Below, piece by piece: positions 15,679-24,774 of a stretch of DNA of 44,158 nt. The DNA is taken from positions 1-44,158 of the forward strand of contig JAUYBY010000065.1 of assembly GCA_030692925.1 (NCBI GenBank), written 5' to 3'. The translations under genes were made by a program, and so were the position numbers. The DNA comes from Candidatus Zixiibacteriota bacterium. GTDB taxonomy: Bacteria; Zixibacteria; MSB-5A5; RBG-16-43-9. The stretch's first letter is position 1. Each line of letters begins with the position of its first letter. A model generated the notes under the pieces. It saw only the letters and a list, made by a program, of their open reading frames with translations. It was not told the DNA's origin and ran no database searches.

Positions 15679-16536
15679 ATGGAATCATTGAAAATCCTAA
15701 GGCACAGGATAAGATCTGTTTCCAGCACTATGCAGCTTACCAGGGCAATGGAGCTGGTCTCTGCTGCCAAGCTTAGGAAAGCTCAGACCAAACTGGTATC
15801 CTCCAGACCCTATGCATCAAAAATGCAAACTATTTTGGAGAACCTCTCCTCGGCTTCGACCGCTTTGACTCATCCTTTGTTTGATAAAAGAGAGGTTAAG
15901 CATAAGGGCTTGGTCATAATATCTTCGGATAGAGGCCTTTGTGGCTCTTATAACGTGAATGTTTTTCGCAAGGCAGAGGAGTTCTTAAGTCAGGAGAGTA
16001 AGGACAAGATCAAGTTAGTACTCATAGGCAAAAAGGGATTCTACCATTACCGCAGAAGACCCTATGAGATAAGGTTGAAATATATAGATTTGGGAGGTAA
16101 GTTAGAGCTTACCAGAACAAAAGAGATAACCGCTAACCTGGTAAATCTTTTCTTATCCAGAGAGGTGGATGAGATCTTTTTGCTCTACACTAAATTTCTG
16201 ACCGTCACCTCTTACCGGGTAGCTCTGGAAAAGTTTCTGAATATAGAGAGGTTTGAGGATAAAGAAGAAAAAGGTTACCTCCAATATATCTTCGAACCCT
16301 CAGCGGATACGCTTTTTGATGATCTTTTACCCAGGTATTGCCTGACCCGTGTTCAGATAGCCTTATCTGAAGCATTTGCCTCAGAGCAGGGCTCCCGAAT
16401 GATTGCAATGGGAGCCGCTACCAGAAACGCCGAGGAGATGATTGACCAGTTGACTTTGCTCAGGAATAAAGCCCGGCAGGCTGCCATTACCAAGGAGATG
16501 GTGGAAATCGCCAGCGGAGTAGAGGCTCTGAGATAG
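15679..16536 (+). CDS. atpG: ATP synthase F1 subunit gamma
   Basis: The 285-residue central rotor shaft has the two conserved coiled-coil ends: RHRIRSVSSTMQLTRAMELVSAAKLRKAQ-type sequence at residues 8-36, and TRNAEEMIDQLTLLRNKARQ near 247-266. The Rossmann-like middle contains IISSDRGLCGSYN (about 77-89). The length is normal. Repeat-bearing spacers of 240 bases before and 210 bases after separate it from atpA and atpD. Confidence 0.96.
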   Translation: MESLKILRHRIRSVSSTMQLTRAMELVSAAKLRKAQTKLVSSRPYASKMQTILENLSSASTALTHPLFDKREVKHKGLVIISSDRGLCGSYNVNVFRKAEEFLSQESKDKIKLVLIGKKGFYHYRRRPYEIRLKYIDLGGKLELTRTKEITANLVNLFLSREVDEIFLLYTKFLTVTSYRVALEKFLNIERFEDKEEKGYLQYIFEPSADTLFDDLLPRYCLTRVQIALSEAFASEQGSRMIAMGAATRNAEEMIDQLTLLRNKARQAAITKEMVEIASGVEALR

Positions 16537-16650
16537 TTCCCTCTCCCCTCTACGAGGAGCGAAGCCCGGCGTAGCCGCCGTAAGGCTTTTATCGGCTTGC
16601 GGGAGAGGGATAGGGAGGCTACGCCCCCTTCCCCTCCCATCAAGGGAGGG
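16537..16650. repeat. Inverted CCCTCTCCC-type repeats between atpG and atpD
   Basis: TTCCCTCTCCC just after the atpG stop is inverted about 55 bases later as GGGAGAGGGA. Between them are CGGCGTAGCCGCCG-like palindromes. CCCCTCCC is inverted as GGGAGGGG near 16634-16650. No gene is seen, and there is room only for the atpD ribosome site (GAAGGAG). Confidence 0.6.
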
Positions 16651-16737
16651 GAATTTAAAACTCAGACCAGGTGATCAGGCAAAATGAACCTATTATCAGT
16701 CTCACTAAGAAATCAAATCTATCTATTGAAGGAGTAA

Positions 16738-18162
<1,425 letters not shown>

Positions 18163-18192
18163 TTCTTTCCTCTCCTAAAAAGAGAGGGGTCA

Positions 18193-18595
18193 GTCGTAGC
18201 GTCGGGCTTTACGCCCGACGTCCTGCTTCATAGGAAATATAGGGGCACGGCGTGCCGTGCCCCTACCACATTTTATAGTGTGAGGAGGTTACTCATAATC
18301 CCACCTTCAGGGCAAGGTGGGATTATTTTTTTTCTAAAAACAAGAATGGAAGGCTGAAGCCTTCCGTTACATAAAATTTTTAGCGACCCTGAAAGGGTCG
18401 CGCTACGATTCCCTCTCTTTCCAAGAGAGGGATTCAGGGTGAGTTCGCAAGCGATACAAAGGACAAAATCTAGAGAAGAATGGAAGGCTGAAGCCTTCCG
18501 CTACAAAAAAACGTCCGGGACAAATCCTGACGTTACGATACTTACACTACGTTGGTCAGGAGACCAACGTCGAGCATTAACGGTCACGGTTTTTA
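18193..18595. repeat. Repeat-filled gap after atpD
   Basis: This 435-base gap contains no gene. In order it holds GTAGCGTCGGGCtttacGCCCGACG (18195-18219), GGGGCACGGCGTGCCGTGCCCC (18242-18263), the terminator at 18295-18333, GGAAGGCTgaAGCCTTCC twice (18348-18365 and 18482-18499), GCGACCCtgaaaGGGTCGCGCTAC (about 18383-18406), CCCTCTCTttccAAGAGAGGG (18412-18432) and GTTGGTCaggaGACCAAC (18551-18568). It is the densest palindrome cluster in the window. Confidence 0.8.
18295..18333 (+). terminator. Strong terminator after atpD
   Basis: A perfect 13-base stem (18295-18307 with 18314-18326, core AATCCCACCTT) with a 6-base loop is followed by a run of Ts to 18333. It would end the atp message. Confidence 0.88.
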
Positions 18596-18597
18596 TC

Positions 18598-20292
18598 TTA
18601 GACTGTTGTCTCCGCTATTACCTCTTCGATGGAAGTTATGCCATTTTTGAGTTTCTCTATAGCGGCCATTCTTAGCGTCAGCATCCCATTAGCAACAGTA
18701 TATTCTTTTATCTCCTGACTGGATTTACCCTCTAAGATCATCTTCTCGATATCCGGAGTGATAGGCATAATCTCAAACAGACCGGTTCTGCCGGAAAAGC
18801 CGGTATTATTACATTCCTGACAACCCTTACCCTGATAAACCTTGAAATCTTTAATCTCGTTCTCCGGAACACCTAATCTCAAAAGTGTTTCCGGCCTCAC
18901 TTCAACTTCATCTTTGCAAAAATTGCAAATCTTCCTTACCATTCTCTGAGCCATTATCAATCTTACTGCTGAAGCCACCAGATAACCGGGCACTCCTATG
19001 TCTACAAGTCGGTTGATGGTACTCGCCGCATCATTAGTATGCACCGTAGAGAAAACTAAATGTCCGGTTAAAGCGGCTCGAATAGCGATATCGGCTGTTT
19101 CCCCGTCTCTTATCTCTCCCACCATGATAACATCCGGGTCCTGACGCAGAAAGGACCTCAGACAGGTGGCAAAGGTAAAACCTATGTCGCTCTTTATGGC
19201 TACCTGATTTATGCCATCAAAATTAAACTCAACGGGATCTTCAGCTGTCATTATATTTATATCCGGTTCATTAATCTGTTTTAAAGCCGAATACAAAGTG
19301 GTGGTTTTACCACTTCCCGTGGGACCGGTTACTAAAACCATTCCATAAGGTAACTTGATCGCTTCTGCAAATTGTTTTAATCCCTTTTCCGGAAATCCAA
19401 GTTTAGTCAGATCCACCATCAAGCTTCTAGGATCCAGAATACGCATAACCACTTTCTCTCCGAAAATGGTTGGCAGAACCGATACACGGATATCCACTGC
19501 CCGGTCTCCTATCTTGACTTTGATCCTTCCATCCTGTGGCAGTCTTCTCTCTGAAATATCCAAATCCGCCATAATCTTTACCCTGGAGACAATAGCCGGT
19601 CGATATTTGAAAGGTAAGGGTGACATCTCCTGCAGGTTACCGTCGAGTCGGTATCTTACCCTGATCCTTTTTTCGTAGCTCTCAATATGAATATCTGAAG
19701 CACCTCTTTTGATGGCATCAGAGATAATTCCATCTACTAATTTAACTAATGGCTTATCCTGTACTGCTGAGCGCAGGTCCTGTTCTGTGGGAACTTCTTC
19801 TGAGGTCTCGATGACTTCTAAATCATCATCCTTCATCCCTTTCAGGATCTCATCTATACCGGAGCTGTCCTGATAATAGGCGTCAATTGCCTTCTGGATA
19901 GCTTTTTCCGGGCTGATGACCGGCTGAATGGAACAGCCGGTGATGAATTTGACTGCGTCTAATACGTAGATGTTGCTGGGGTCTGAAATGGCGACTATTA
20001 AGGTGCGGCCTAACTTGCTGACTGCGATGACGTTGAATTTCCTGGCGATGTCCGCAGGAATGAGCTTGACGACTTCGGGGTTTAGCTCGATATCCGAAAT
20101 CCTCAGAGCTCCGATGTTAAGCTGTCTCCCGATGAATTCGGACAGCTCATCCTCATCCTGGATGGCACCCATCTTCACCAGGATCTGCCCTAATTTGGCA
20201 TCCCCTTTCTTCTGGAGCTCTAAAGCTTTAGCTAACTGCTCACGGCTGATCTTGCCAGCCTTGACCAGCATCTCCCCCAATTCTACTGACAT
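18598..20292 (-). CDS. pilB: Type IV pilus extension ATPase PilB
   Basis: The 564-residue GspE/PilB-family ATPase powers pilus polymerisation. The N-terminal MshEN-type domain (residues about 1-150, LGEMLVKAGKISREQLAKAL and an LGQILVKMG repeat) is of the kind that binds c-di-GMP in MshE and some PilBs. The catalytic part has Walker A GPTGSGKTTT, Asp box TAEDPVE, Walker B DVIMVGEIRD and His box HLVFSTVHT. The zinc tetracysteine motif is CNFC...CQEC. It is the last gene of the murJ-comEC-Roadblock-GTPase run, 37 bases after a Roadblock gene, linking that cluster to pili. The ribosome site is weak. It converges with the atp genes. Confidence 0.95.
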   Translation of the reverse strand: MSVELGEMLVKAGKISREQLAKALELQKKGDAKLGQILVKMGAIQDEDELSEFIGRQLNIGALRISDIELNPEVVKLIPADIARKFNVIAVSKLGRTLIVAISDPSNIYVLDAVKFITGCSIQPVISPEKAIQKAIDAYYQDSSGIDEILKGMKDDDLEVIETSEEVPTEQDLRSAVQDKPLVKLVDGIISDAIKRGASDIHIESYEKRIRVRYRLDGNLQEMSPLPFKYRPAIVSRVKIMADLDISERRLPQDGRIKVKIGDRAVDIRVSVLPTIFGEKVVMRILDPRSLMVDLTKLGFPEKGLKQFAEAIKLPYGMVLVTGPTGSGKTTTLYSALKQINEPDINIMTAEDPVEFNFDGINQVAIKSDIGFTFATCLRSFLRQDPDVIMVGEIRDGETADIAIRAALTGHLVFSTVHTNDAASTINRLVDIGVPGYLVASAVRLIMAQRMVRKICNFCKDEVEVRPETLLRLGVPENEIKDFKVYQGKGCQECNNTGFSGRTGLFEIMPITPDIEKMILEGKSSQEIKEYTVANGMLTLRMAAIEKLKNGITSIEEVIAETTV

Positions 20293-20329
20293 AGTTTTTT
20301 ACTCTGAATTGGCTCTAAGCTGATCCGCT

Positions 20330-20818
20330 TTAATCTCTGAAAATGTCATTTAACCGGTCTTCGGCTGATGCGGCAAAGCCAGAATCTATAGCCGGCTCGC
20401 TTTTCTTCTTGCTCTTGTGTGCCTGCCCCAGGATAGTGGCCAATTCCTCACCGCATTCCTTGGCGTAAAGCCTTACCATCCCGATGGTGGTCCGGTCATC
20501 AAAGATAGCCACCAGGATAGACCTTTCTCCTACCAAGGAGATATGAATATGGTCTCTTTTCCCTTGATGGAAAAGAACCGAAAATTCAGGTTCCCCGACT
20601 AGTCGGGCGATCTCCCGGGTAGAGGCAAAGCTTCCCGCAAGAAGGGCTGCCAAAGCCGTTGTATCCAGGGAATGAGTGAACCCCTGACGGGTTATCAGGT
20701 AACCGTCCTTATCCACCAGAAGAGCACATTTAGCTTCAGCCCCTTTGATCAGCTTAATCAAAGCTCGATCGATTTTCTCGATCTCTTCCTCATGGATAAT
20801 CAAGCTATCATCCTGCAA
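20330..20818 (-). CDS. Roadblock/LC7 domain protein (MglB-like), last of four
   Basis: The 162-residue protein has a Roadblock/LC7 domain (about residues 12-125: ALIKLIKGAEAKCALLVDKDG ... HIHISLVGERSILVAIFDDRTTIGMV) and a charged C-terminal tail. Roadblock dimers are partners and regulators of small GTPases; MglB of Myxococcus is a GAP for MglA. The start is placed at TTG 20818: AGGAGG lies at correct spacing, and the TTG comes two bases after the stop of the GTPase gene. The upstream in-frame ATG at 20878 would add 20 residues overlapping the GTPase gene and has no ribosome site. It is probably translationally coupled to the GTPase and followed by pilB. Confidence 0.85.
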   Translation of the reverse strand: MQDDSLIIHEEEIEKIDRALIKLIKGAEAKCALLVDKDGYLITRQGFTHSLDTTALAALLAGSFASTREIARLVGEPEFSVLFHQGKRDHIHISLVGERSILVAIFDDRTTIGMVRLYAKECGEELATILGQAHKSKKKSEPAIDSGFAASAEDRLNDIFRD

Positions 20819-20820
20819 TT

Positions 20821-22170
20821 TTACCTCCTGTTCTTTGGATCCAAATTCGGACCTGCTATTTTTTGTATCCATCTCCACAAGAATCCGCCTTTGGCGGGCT
20901 TGGTTTTCTTTTGCCTTAACATCGGCGAAATGATGATTTTACTCTGGAACGGAAGACCGGTTTCATCAGCTTTTACCGTTTGAACCGGCCCCTCCGGGAC
21001 TGCCTCTTTAGAAACTCTTTCAGCCTCGACAGTTTCCTTTTCGATCTCGGATTGACTTTGGATAAGCGTCTTTTTTTCTTCCTCCATCTTTTTCATTTTC
21101 TCGATTAGCGCTGCTTGTTCTTTTTTCCTCAACTCTTCTGCTTCTTTTATTTTTTCCAATTCCAAGGCCTTCTTTTGTCTTTCGACTCCCGCCATTTCTC
21201 TTTCCAGCCTTTCCAGGAACAGCTTCTTTCTTTCTGCTCCTTCTTTCTCCTTTCTTGCCTTCTCTTCCTGCTCTTTCAGTCTTACCTTGATTAATTCTTC
21301 CTCTTTCTCTTTTTGTAACCTTACTGTTTCTTTGGCCTGCTCTTCTTTTTCCCTTTCTCTTTCTCTCGCTTTTTCTAACTTTTCTTCCACCCGGTAGGTT
21401 TTCTCGGGCTGTTCCAGATCTCTTTCCACCTCTTCAAAAGAATCTTTCCCCAGCGGAGCTTCAGGTACAGATTCTCTTGCGGGAGCATACGGCTTTTTCT
21501 CCAGCTCTTCTCTCTCGGCTGATGGCATAACCGAAGATTTGGATTCTGCTGACACTGAGATCAGTTCTTTTTTCCCCTCTGGCTCAGATTTACCCCTGGC
21601 TTTTTCCAGCACCAGCTTGCTGATGGCTTTCAGAGTATCGAAGACACCTGTCCCTTTTACCGCCACAGCTTCAAAATAAGGAAGTCCCCTGGGGTTCAAG
21701 CACTTCTCCAGCTCTTCTAAACTGGATACCTCTTCTAAGTCCCTTTTATTATATTGAATAATCATAGGGAGCTCTTCCAGGACATAACCGTATTCTTCCA
21801 GATTCTCTATCAGATTATTCATGCTTTCGATATTCTCCTCTAACTTAGCTGCTTGCGAATCAACCACAAAGACCAGCCCATCCACTCCTCTCAAGACCAG
21901 TTTCCTGGTGGCATTGTAATAAACCTGGCCCGGAACCGTGTAGAGCTGAAATTTTGTCGAAAACCCCTGTACCGGACCTATATCGATGGGCAGAAAATCG
22001 AAATAAAGAGTTCTGTCCGCATCGGTTGCCAAAGAGATCAACTCTCCTTTAGTTTGAGGAGGGGCTTTCTTATGTATATAAATGAGGTTGGTGGTCTTAC
22101 CACTCAACCCCGGTCCGTAATAGACTATCTTACAGCAGATCTCTCTGAAAGCATAGTTTATCGAGACCAT
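20821..22170 (-). CDS. MglA-like small GTPase with long coiled-coil tail
   Basis: The 449-residue protein has an MglA-type GTPase domain at 1-195: P-loop GPGLSGKT (19-26), switch segment LATDADRTLYFDFLPIDIG, G3 TVPGQ with the glutamine at 82, and NKRD (141-144). MglA homologues usually stop near 195 residues. Here a proline/serine-rich linker (about 196-245) leads to a highly charged Glu/Lys/Arg coiled coil (about 245-395). The last 55 residues contain an aromatic, basic segment GGFLWRWIQKIAG that could be an amphipathic membrane helix. MglA-family GTPases control cell polarity, gliding and pili. Roadblock genes flank it on both sides. The fused tail is the unusual part; its partner is unknown. 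Confidence 0.88.
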   Translation of the reverse strand: MVSINYAFREICCKIVYYGPGLSGKTTNLIYIHKKAPPQTKGELISLATDADRTLYFDFLPIDIGPVQGFSTKFQLYTVPGQVYYNATRKLVLRGVDGLVFVVDSQAAKLEENIESMNNLIENLEEYGYVLEELPMIIQYNKRDLEEVSSLEELEKCLNPRGLPYFEAVAVKGTGVFDTLKAISKLVLEKARGKSEPEGKKELISVSAESKSSVMPSAEREELEKKPYAPARESVPEAPLGKDSFEEVERDLEQPEKTYRVEEKLEKAREREREKEEQAKETVRLQKEKEEELIKVRLKEQEEKARKEKEGAERKKLFLERLEREMAGVERQKKALELEKIKEAEELRKKEQAALIEKMKKMEEEKKTLIQSQSEIEKETVEAERVSKEAVPEGPVQTVKADETGLPFQSKIIISPMLRQKKTKPAKGGFLWRWIQKIAGPNLDPKNRR

Positions 22171-22191
22171 CTTCTGCTTTTTTCTCTTTTT

Positions 22192-22536
22192 TTAAAAATT
22201 CCGCTCTTTGATTTTAGAAGCAGTGTTTTTGATCTCCAACCGAACCAATCCGACATTCACGTTCGGCTCGGTTGTCACCACCAGTATGCCAAAACCCACA
22301 TCCGTCAGGAAAAGCTTCCCCTGCTCGGCTTCGATGGTCACCTGCTTCAGATGAGTACTTTTCAGCCTCTCCAGAGATTTCTGAACCGTGCTGACGATCG
22401 AAGCCGCCATGGCGCCCACGGTCTCATCTTGAAAACTGGTGTCCAGGTCCGCCGCGATAATTATACCATCATTCCCCACCAACATGCTTCCGGTGATACC
22501 GGTGGTTTTGTTAAGCTCCTCTAAGATCTGATACAT
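22192..22536 (-). CDS. Roadblock/LC7 domain protein (MglB-like), stand-alone
   Basis: The 114-residue protein is a single Roadblock domain of canonical form: MYQILEELNKTTGITGSMLV, then GIIIAADL, an MAASIVSTVQKSLERL helix, and GKLFLTDVGFGILVVTT. The start at ATG 22536 is chosen because GGAGG lies seven bases upstream and the family N-terminus begins there. An ATG 33 bases further up lacks a ribosome site. It overlaps the end of the membrane Roadblock gene by 26 bases and is 21 bases before the GTPase gene. This is the closest match to a classical MglB and the best candidate for the GTPase's GAP or partner. Confidence 0.9.
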   Translation of the reverse strand: MYQILEELNKTTGITGSMLVGNDGIIIAADLDTSFQDETVGAMAASIVSTVQKSLERLKSTHLKQVTIEAEQGKLFLTDVGFGILVVTTEPNVNVGLVRLEIKNTASKIKERNF

Positions 22537-23407
22537 TTCTTCCCTCCTCTGATCCCAGGAGTTTCCCATACCTTTCTTTTAAGAATTTCTTTAGCATCTC
22601 AGCTGATTTGATGATTCGGATATTCAGCAGTTCATCCGTATTGCGACTGGCTATGGTTACCAGCGTAAAATCTAAAACCCTATTCAGATTTATCCATCTT
22701 TTGGGGGTGAACAACTGAATTCTTTCTATCTTGGATTCTCCCAATTTTTTTAGCAGATTAGAATTTACATCCTCCAGGCTCAAGGCTAAAGGAGCAACTT
22801 TCTCGCCATCCATACCTTCCTCGCAAGCCTGTCCTATGATCAACCCTTCAGAGTCAACTAAAAACGCGCCCTCCACCCCGGAATATTCTTTGAGATAACT
22901 TAAGGCATTGTCCAAAGTCCCCTCTTTAGGTTCAGCCTTAGGATGGAGCGGAACTACTTCCTCCTTCACTTCCGGTATAGGCCTGGACCTCTCTAATTTC
23001 TTTTCCCTTTCATGTCTTATGATTTTGTCTCCAAAGGAAAACTTGAAAAGCAGGGGTAGCAATACCATCTGAAACAGAATCGCCGGAAGATAGGTCGAGA
23101 TTCCTGATTTTAAGGATAGAAGTAGATTTAAAGAGAACATGAAGGAAATGAGAACTCCGAAGATTATTCCGATCGAGACTCTGAGCAAAAGACTGAAAAA
23201 AGAATAAAGAGCGACCATAGGAAAGGAGAGAAAAGAGAAAAGGAGAAAGTAAATTAAAATATACCAGAGCAGTTCCAACGGAAAAAGCAAAAGAGGTTTT
23301 AATTCGAACCCGAGGTTCTTGGGAAAAAAGACCAGCGGGAAAACCGCCAGGAAGGCAGAAAGTATAAAGAACTGCCGGTATTCTTTTAAATTGTCTTTTC
23401 TTTCCAT
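22511..23407 (-). CDS. Membrane-anchored Roadblock/LC7 protein
   Basis: The 298-residue protein has about four hydrophobic segments in residues 11-125 (for example FFILSAFLAVFPLVFF and YLPAILFQMVLLPLLF). A charged, proline-rich linker spans about 130-162. A C-terminal Roadblock-like domain (about 165-285) reads LSYLKEYSGVEGAFLVDSEGLIIGQACEEG ... FTLVTIASRNTDELLNIRI. Roadblock proteins are normally soluble, so an integral anchor would tie a GTPase partner to the inner membrane. It is 21 bases downstream of the TPR-Roadblock gene and overlaps the stand-alone Roadblock gene. No named family was recognised for the membrane part. Confidence 0.75.
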   Translation of the reverse strand: MERKDNLKEYRQFFILSAFLAVFPLVFFPKNLGFELKPLLLFPLELLWYILIYFLLFSFLSFPMVALYSFFSLLLRVSIGIIFGVLISFMFSLNLLLSLKSGISTYLPAILFQMVLLPLLFKFSFGDKIIRHEREKKLERSRPIPEVKEEVVPLHPKAEPKEGTLDNALSYLKEYSGVEGAFLVDSEGLIIGQACEEGMDGEKVAPLALSLEDVNSNLLKKLGESKIERIQLFTPKRWINLNRVLDFTLVTIASRNTDELLNIRIIKSAEMLKKFLKERYGKLLGSEEGRNVSDLRGA

Positions 23408-23428
23408 GATTTTCAGCCCTTCTAAATT

Positions 23429-24280
23429 TTATTCTTCAGCCAGCCTCTCTAATATCTGGTCAACCTGTATCTTCAAAAACCCGAGATTGGCTTCGCTTCT
23501 ACATACTAACAGCAGAATATATTTTTTCAGTTTGATAGCCCAAAAGCACATCTCTTCGGTCTCGAGAAGGAACTGCTGGAGTCCTCCAAAACTGATCCGG
23601 GGAAGGCATTCTCTTATCTCCCTGAAAATCTGGGTGCCTGTAGCTCCAAGGCTTTCCTGGTCAAAATCGATCTTTAATCTGCTTTCCCGGACCAGACCAT
23701 CATCTCCTATCACTAATGCCGCCATAAGACTTGGCAGGGAGGTTAAGCTGAAAAGAGCCTCTGAAAAGGGAAGGTTTTTTTCGATTACTTTCGCCGGCTT
23801 CTTTTCCCGAGGCGTGAGCTCTTCCGGAGGCGTGAAAACCACTCCTCTTTTCTTTTCCTCTTTCAGACCTTTCTGAATTTCCTCCAGCAGGGTTTTGAGG
23901 ATTGAATTCTTTTTGTCGGTTGAAAGAAGTTTTTCAACTATATTTTTTGCCTCCTTGAATTCTCCTCTTTTAATCATTATCCGGGACAAAAGCTGCTCGG
24001 TTAAGCGAGTTCTTCCATCTAATTTTATAGCTAAAAGGAGCTCTTTCTCTGCCTCCGAATACATCTCCCGGTCAAAATTTATCTTAGCCATAATCTGATG
24101 TCCGGCCCCATAATCCGGATGGTTTCTCAGCCCGTTACGGCAGAATTCAAACGCCTTATCCAGTTCTCCTTTTTTCCTGTAAGCCTCTGCCAGAGCTGCA
24201 AATATCTGAGAATCTGGATGCTCAGAAAGGATCTTATGGCACTTTTCAATCCTCTCTTCTAATTCCAACAAATCGACCAT
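23429..24280 (-). CDS. TPR-Roadblock fusion protein
   Basis: The 283-residue protein begins with about three to four tetratricopeptide-like repeats (residues 1-135, for example SQIFAALAEAYRKKGELDKAFEFCRNGL and AKINFDREMYSEAEKELLLAI). A short linker follows. The C-terminal Roadblock-like domain (about 180-283) includes LMAALVIGDDGLVRESRLKIDFDQESLGATG and KKYILLLVCRSEANLGFLKI. The TPR part probably recruits other proteins, and the Roadblock part probably pairs with the other Roadblock proteins or with the GTPase encoded downstream. A 98-base gap separates it from the small membrane protein gene, the largest gap in this run. Confidence 0.78.
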   Translation of the reverse strand: MVDLLELEERIEKCHKILSEHPDSQIFAALAEAYRKKGELDKAFEFCRNGLRNHPDYGAGHQIMAKINFDREMYSEAEKELLLAIKLDGRTRLTEQLLSRIMIKRGEFKEAKNIVEKLLSTDKKNSILKTLLEEIQKGLKEEKKRGVVFTPPEELTPREKKPAKVIEKNLPFSEALFSLTSLPSLMAALVIGDDGLVRESRLKIDFDQESLGATGTQIFREIRECLPRISFGGLQQFLLETEEMCFWAIKLKKYILLLVCRSEANLGFLKIQVDQILERLAEE

Positions 24281-24378
24281 AATCTTTTCTCTCTAAAAAA
24301 GATATACCATAGAAATTATCGACATTCCAAGGGAATAACTTAACTTTAAAGAATAGAGCCTTAAGAGGAATGCACTTT

Positions 24379-24771
24379 TCAACTGAGTTTTTTCTTTAAA
24401 AGAATTAATCCAAAAACCAGAAGAAAAAAACCCAGAAGTTGAAAAAGGAAAACAAAAGTGGGCAGACCGCTTACCGCTCCTAAACTCTGCAGAAATTCCA
24501 GGAAAACCGAAATAAGCAAAATCGACAGAGCCAGACCTGAAAAAACCCAGACCGAAGAAAGCTCCCCTCCTTTAAGTAGTGAATGGATTTTGAGAGCAAA
24601 AAAGATACCGCTGCCCAGGATCAAGAGAATTATGAGGGTAAGCAAAGTCCCTAAAAAGGATGCCTCGCTTGTAGCCTGCTCCTCAGCCAGGCATCTGCTC
24701 CAGGGTAAAAAAAACAGGAGCAAAATTAACCAAATGGACCGAAATTTCGATTTTAACCCAGACGACTTCAT
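24379..24771 (-). CDS. Small membrane protein of unknown function
   Basis: The 130-residue protein has a signal peptide-like N-terminus (basic, then IWLILLLFFLPWSRCLAEE, with a plausible cut after CLA). Three hydrophobic segments follow (about 39-60, 75-92, 105-124), and the protein ends in KKKLS. I recognise no family. It starts three bases after the DUF4388 gene stop, so it is almost certainly co-transcribed with the Roadblock/GTPase genes. It may be a membrane partner of that system. The ribosome site is weak, so translation may depend on coupling. Confidence 0.65.
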   Translation of the reverse strand: MKSSGLKSKFRSIWLILLLFFLPWSRCLAEEQATSEASFLGTLLTLIILLILGSGIFFALKIHSLLKGGELSSVWVFSGLALSILLISVFLEFLQSLGAVSGLPTFVFLFQLLGFFLLVFGLILLKKKLS

Positions 24772-24774
24772 CCT

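Noticed and set aside
20819-20878. ATG 20878 as start of the last Roadblock gene
   Set aside because: It would overlap the GTPase gene by 58 bases without a ribosome site. TTG 20818 has AGGAGG at proper spacing directly after the GTPase stop.
21853-22524. 223-codon open frame on the plus strand
   Set aside because: It is antisense to the GTPase and Roadblock genes, which are both clearly real. The product has no recognisable domain.
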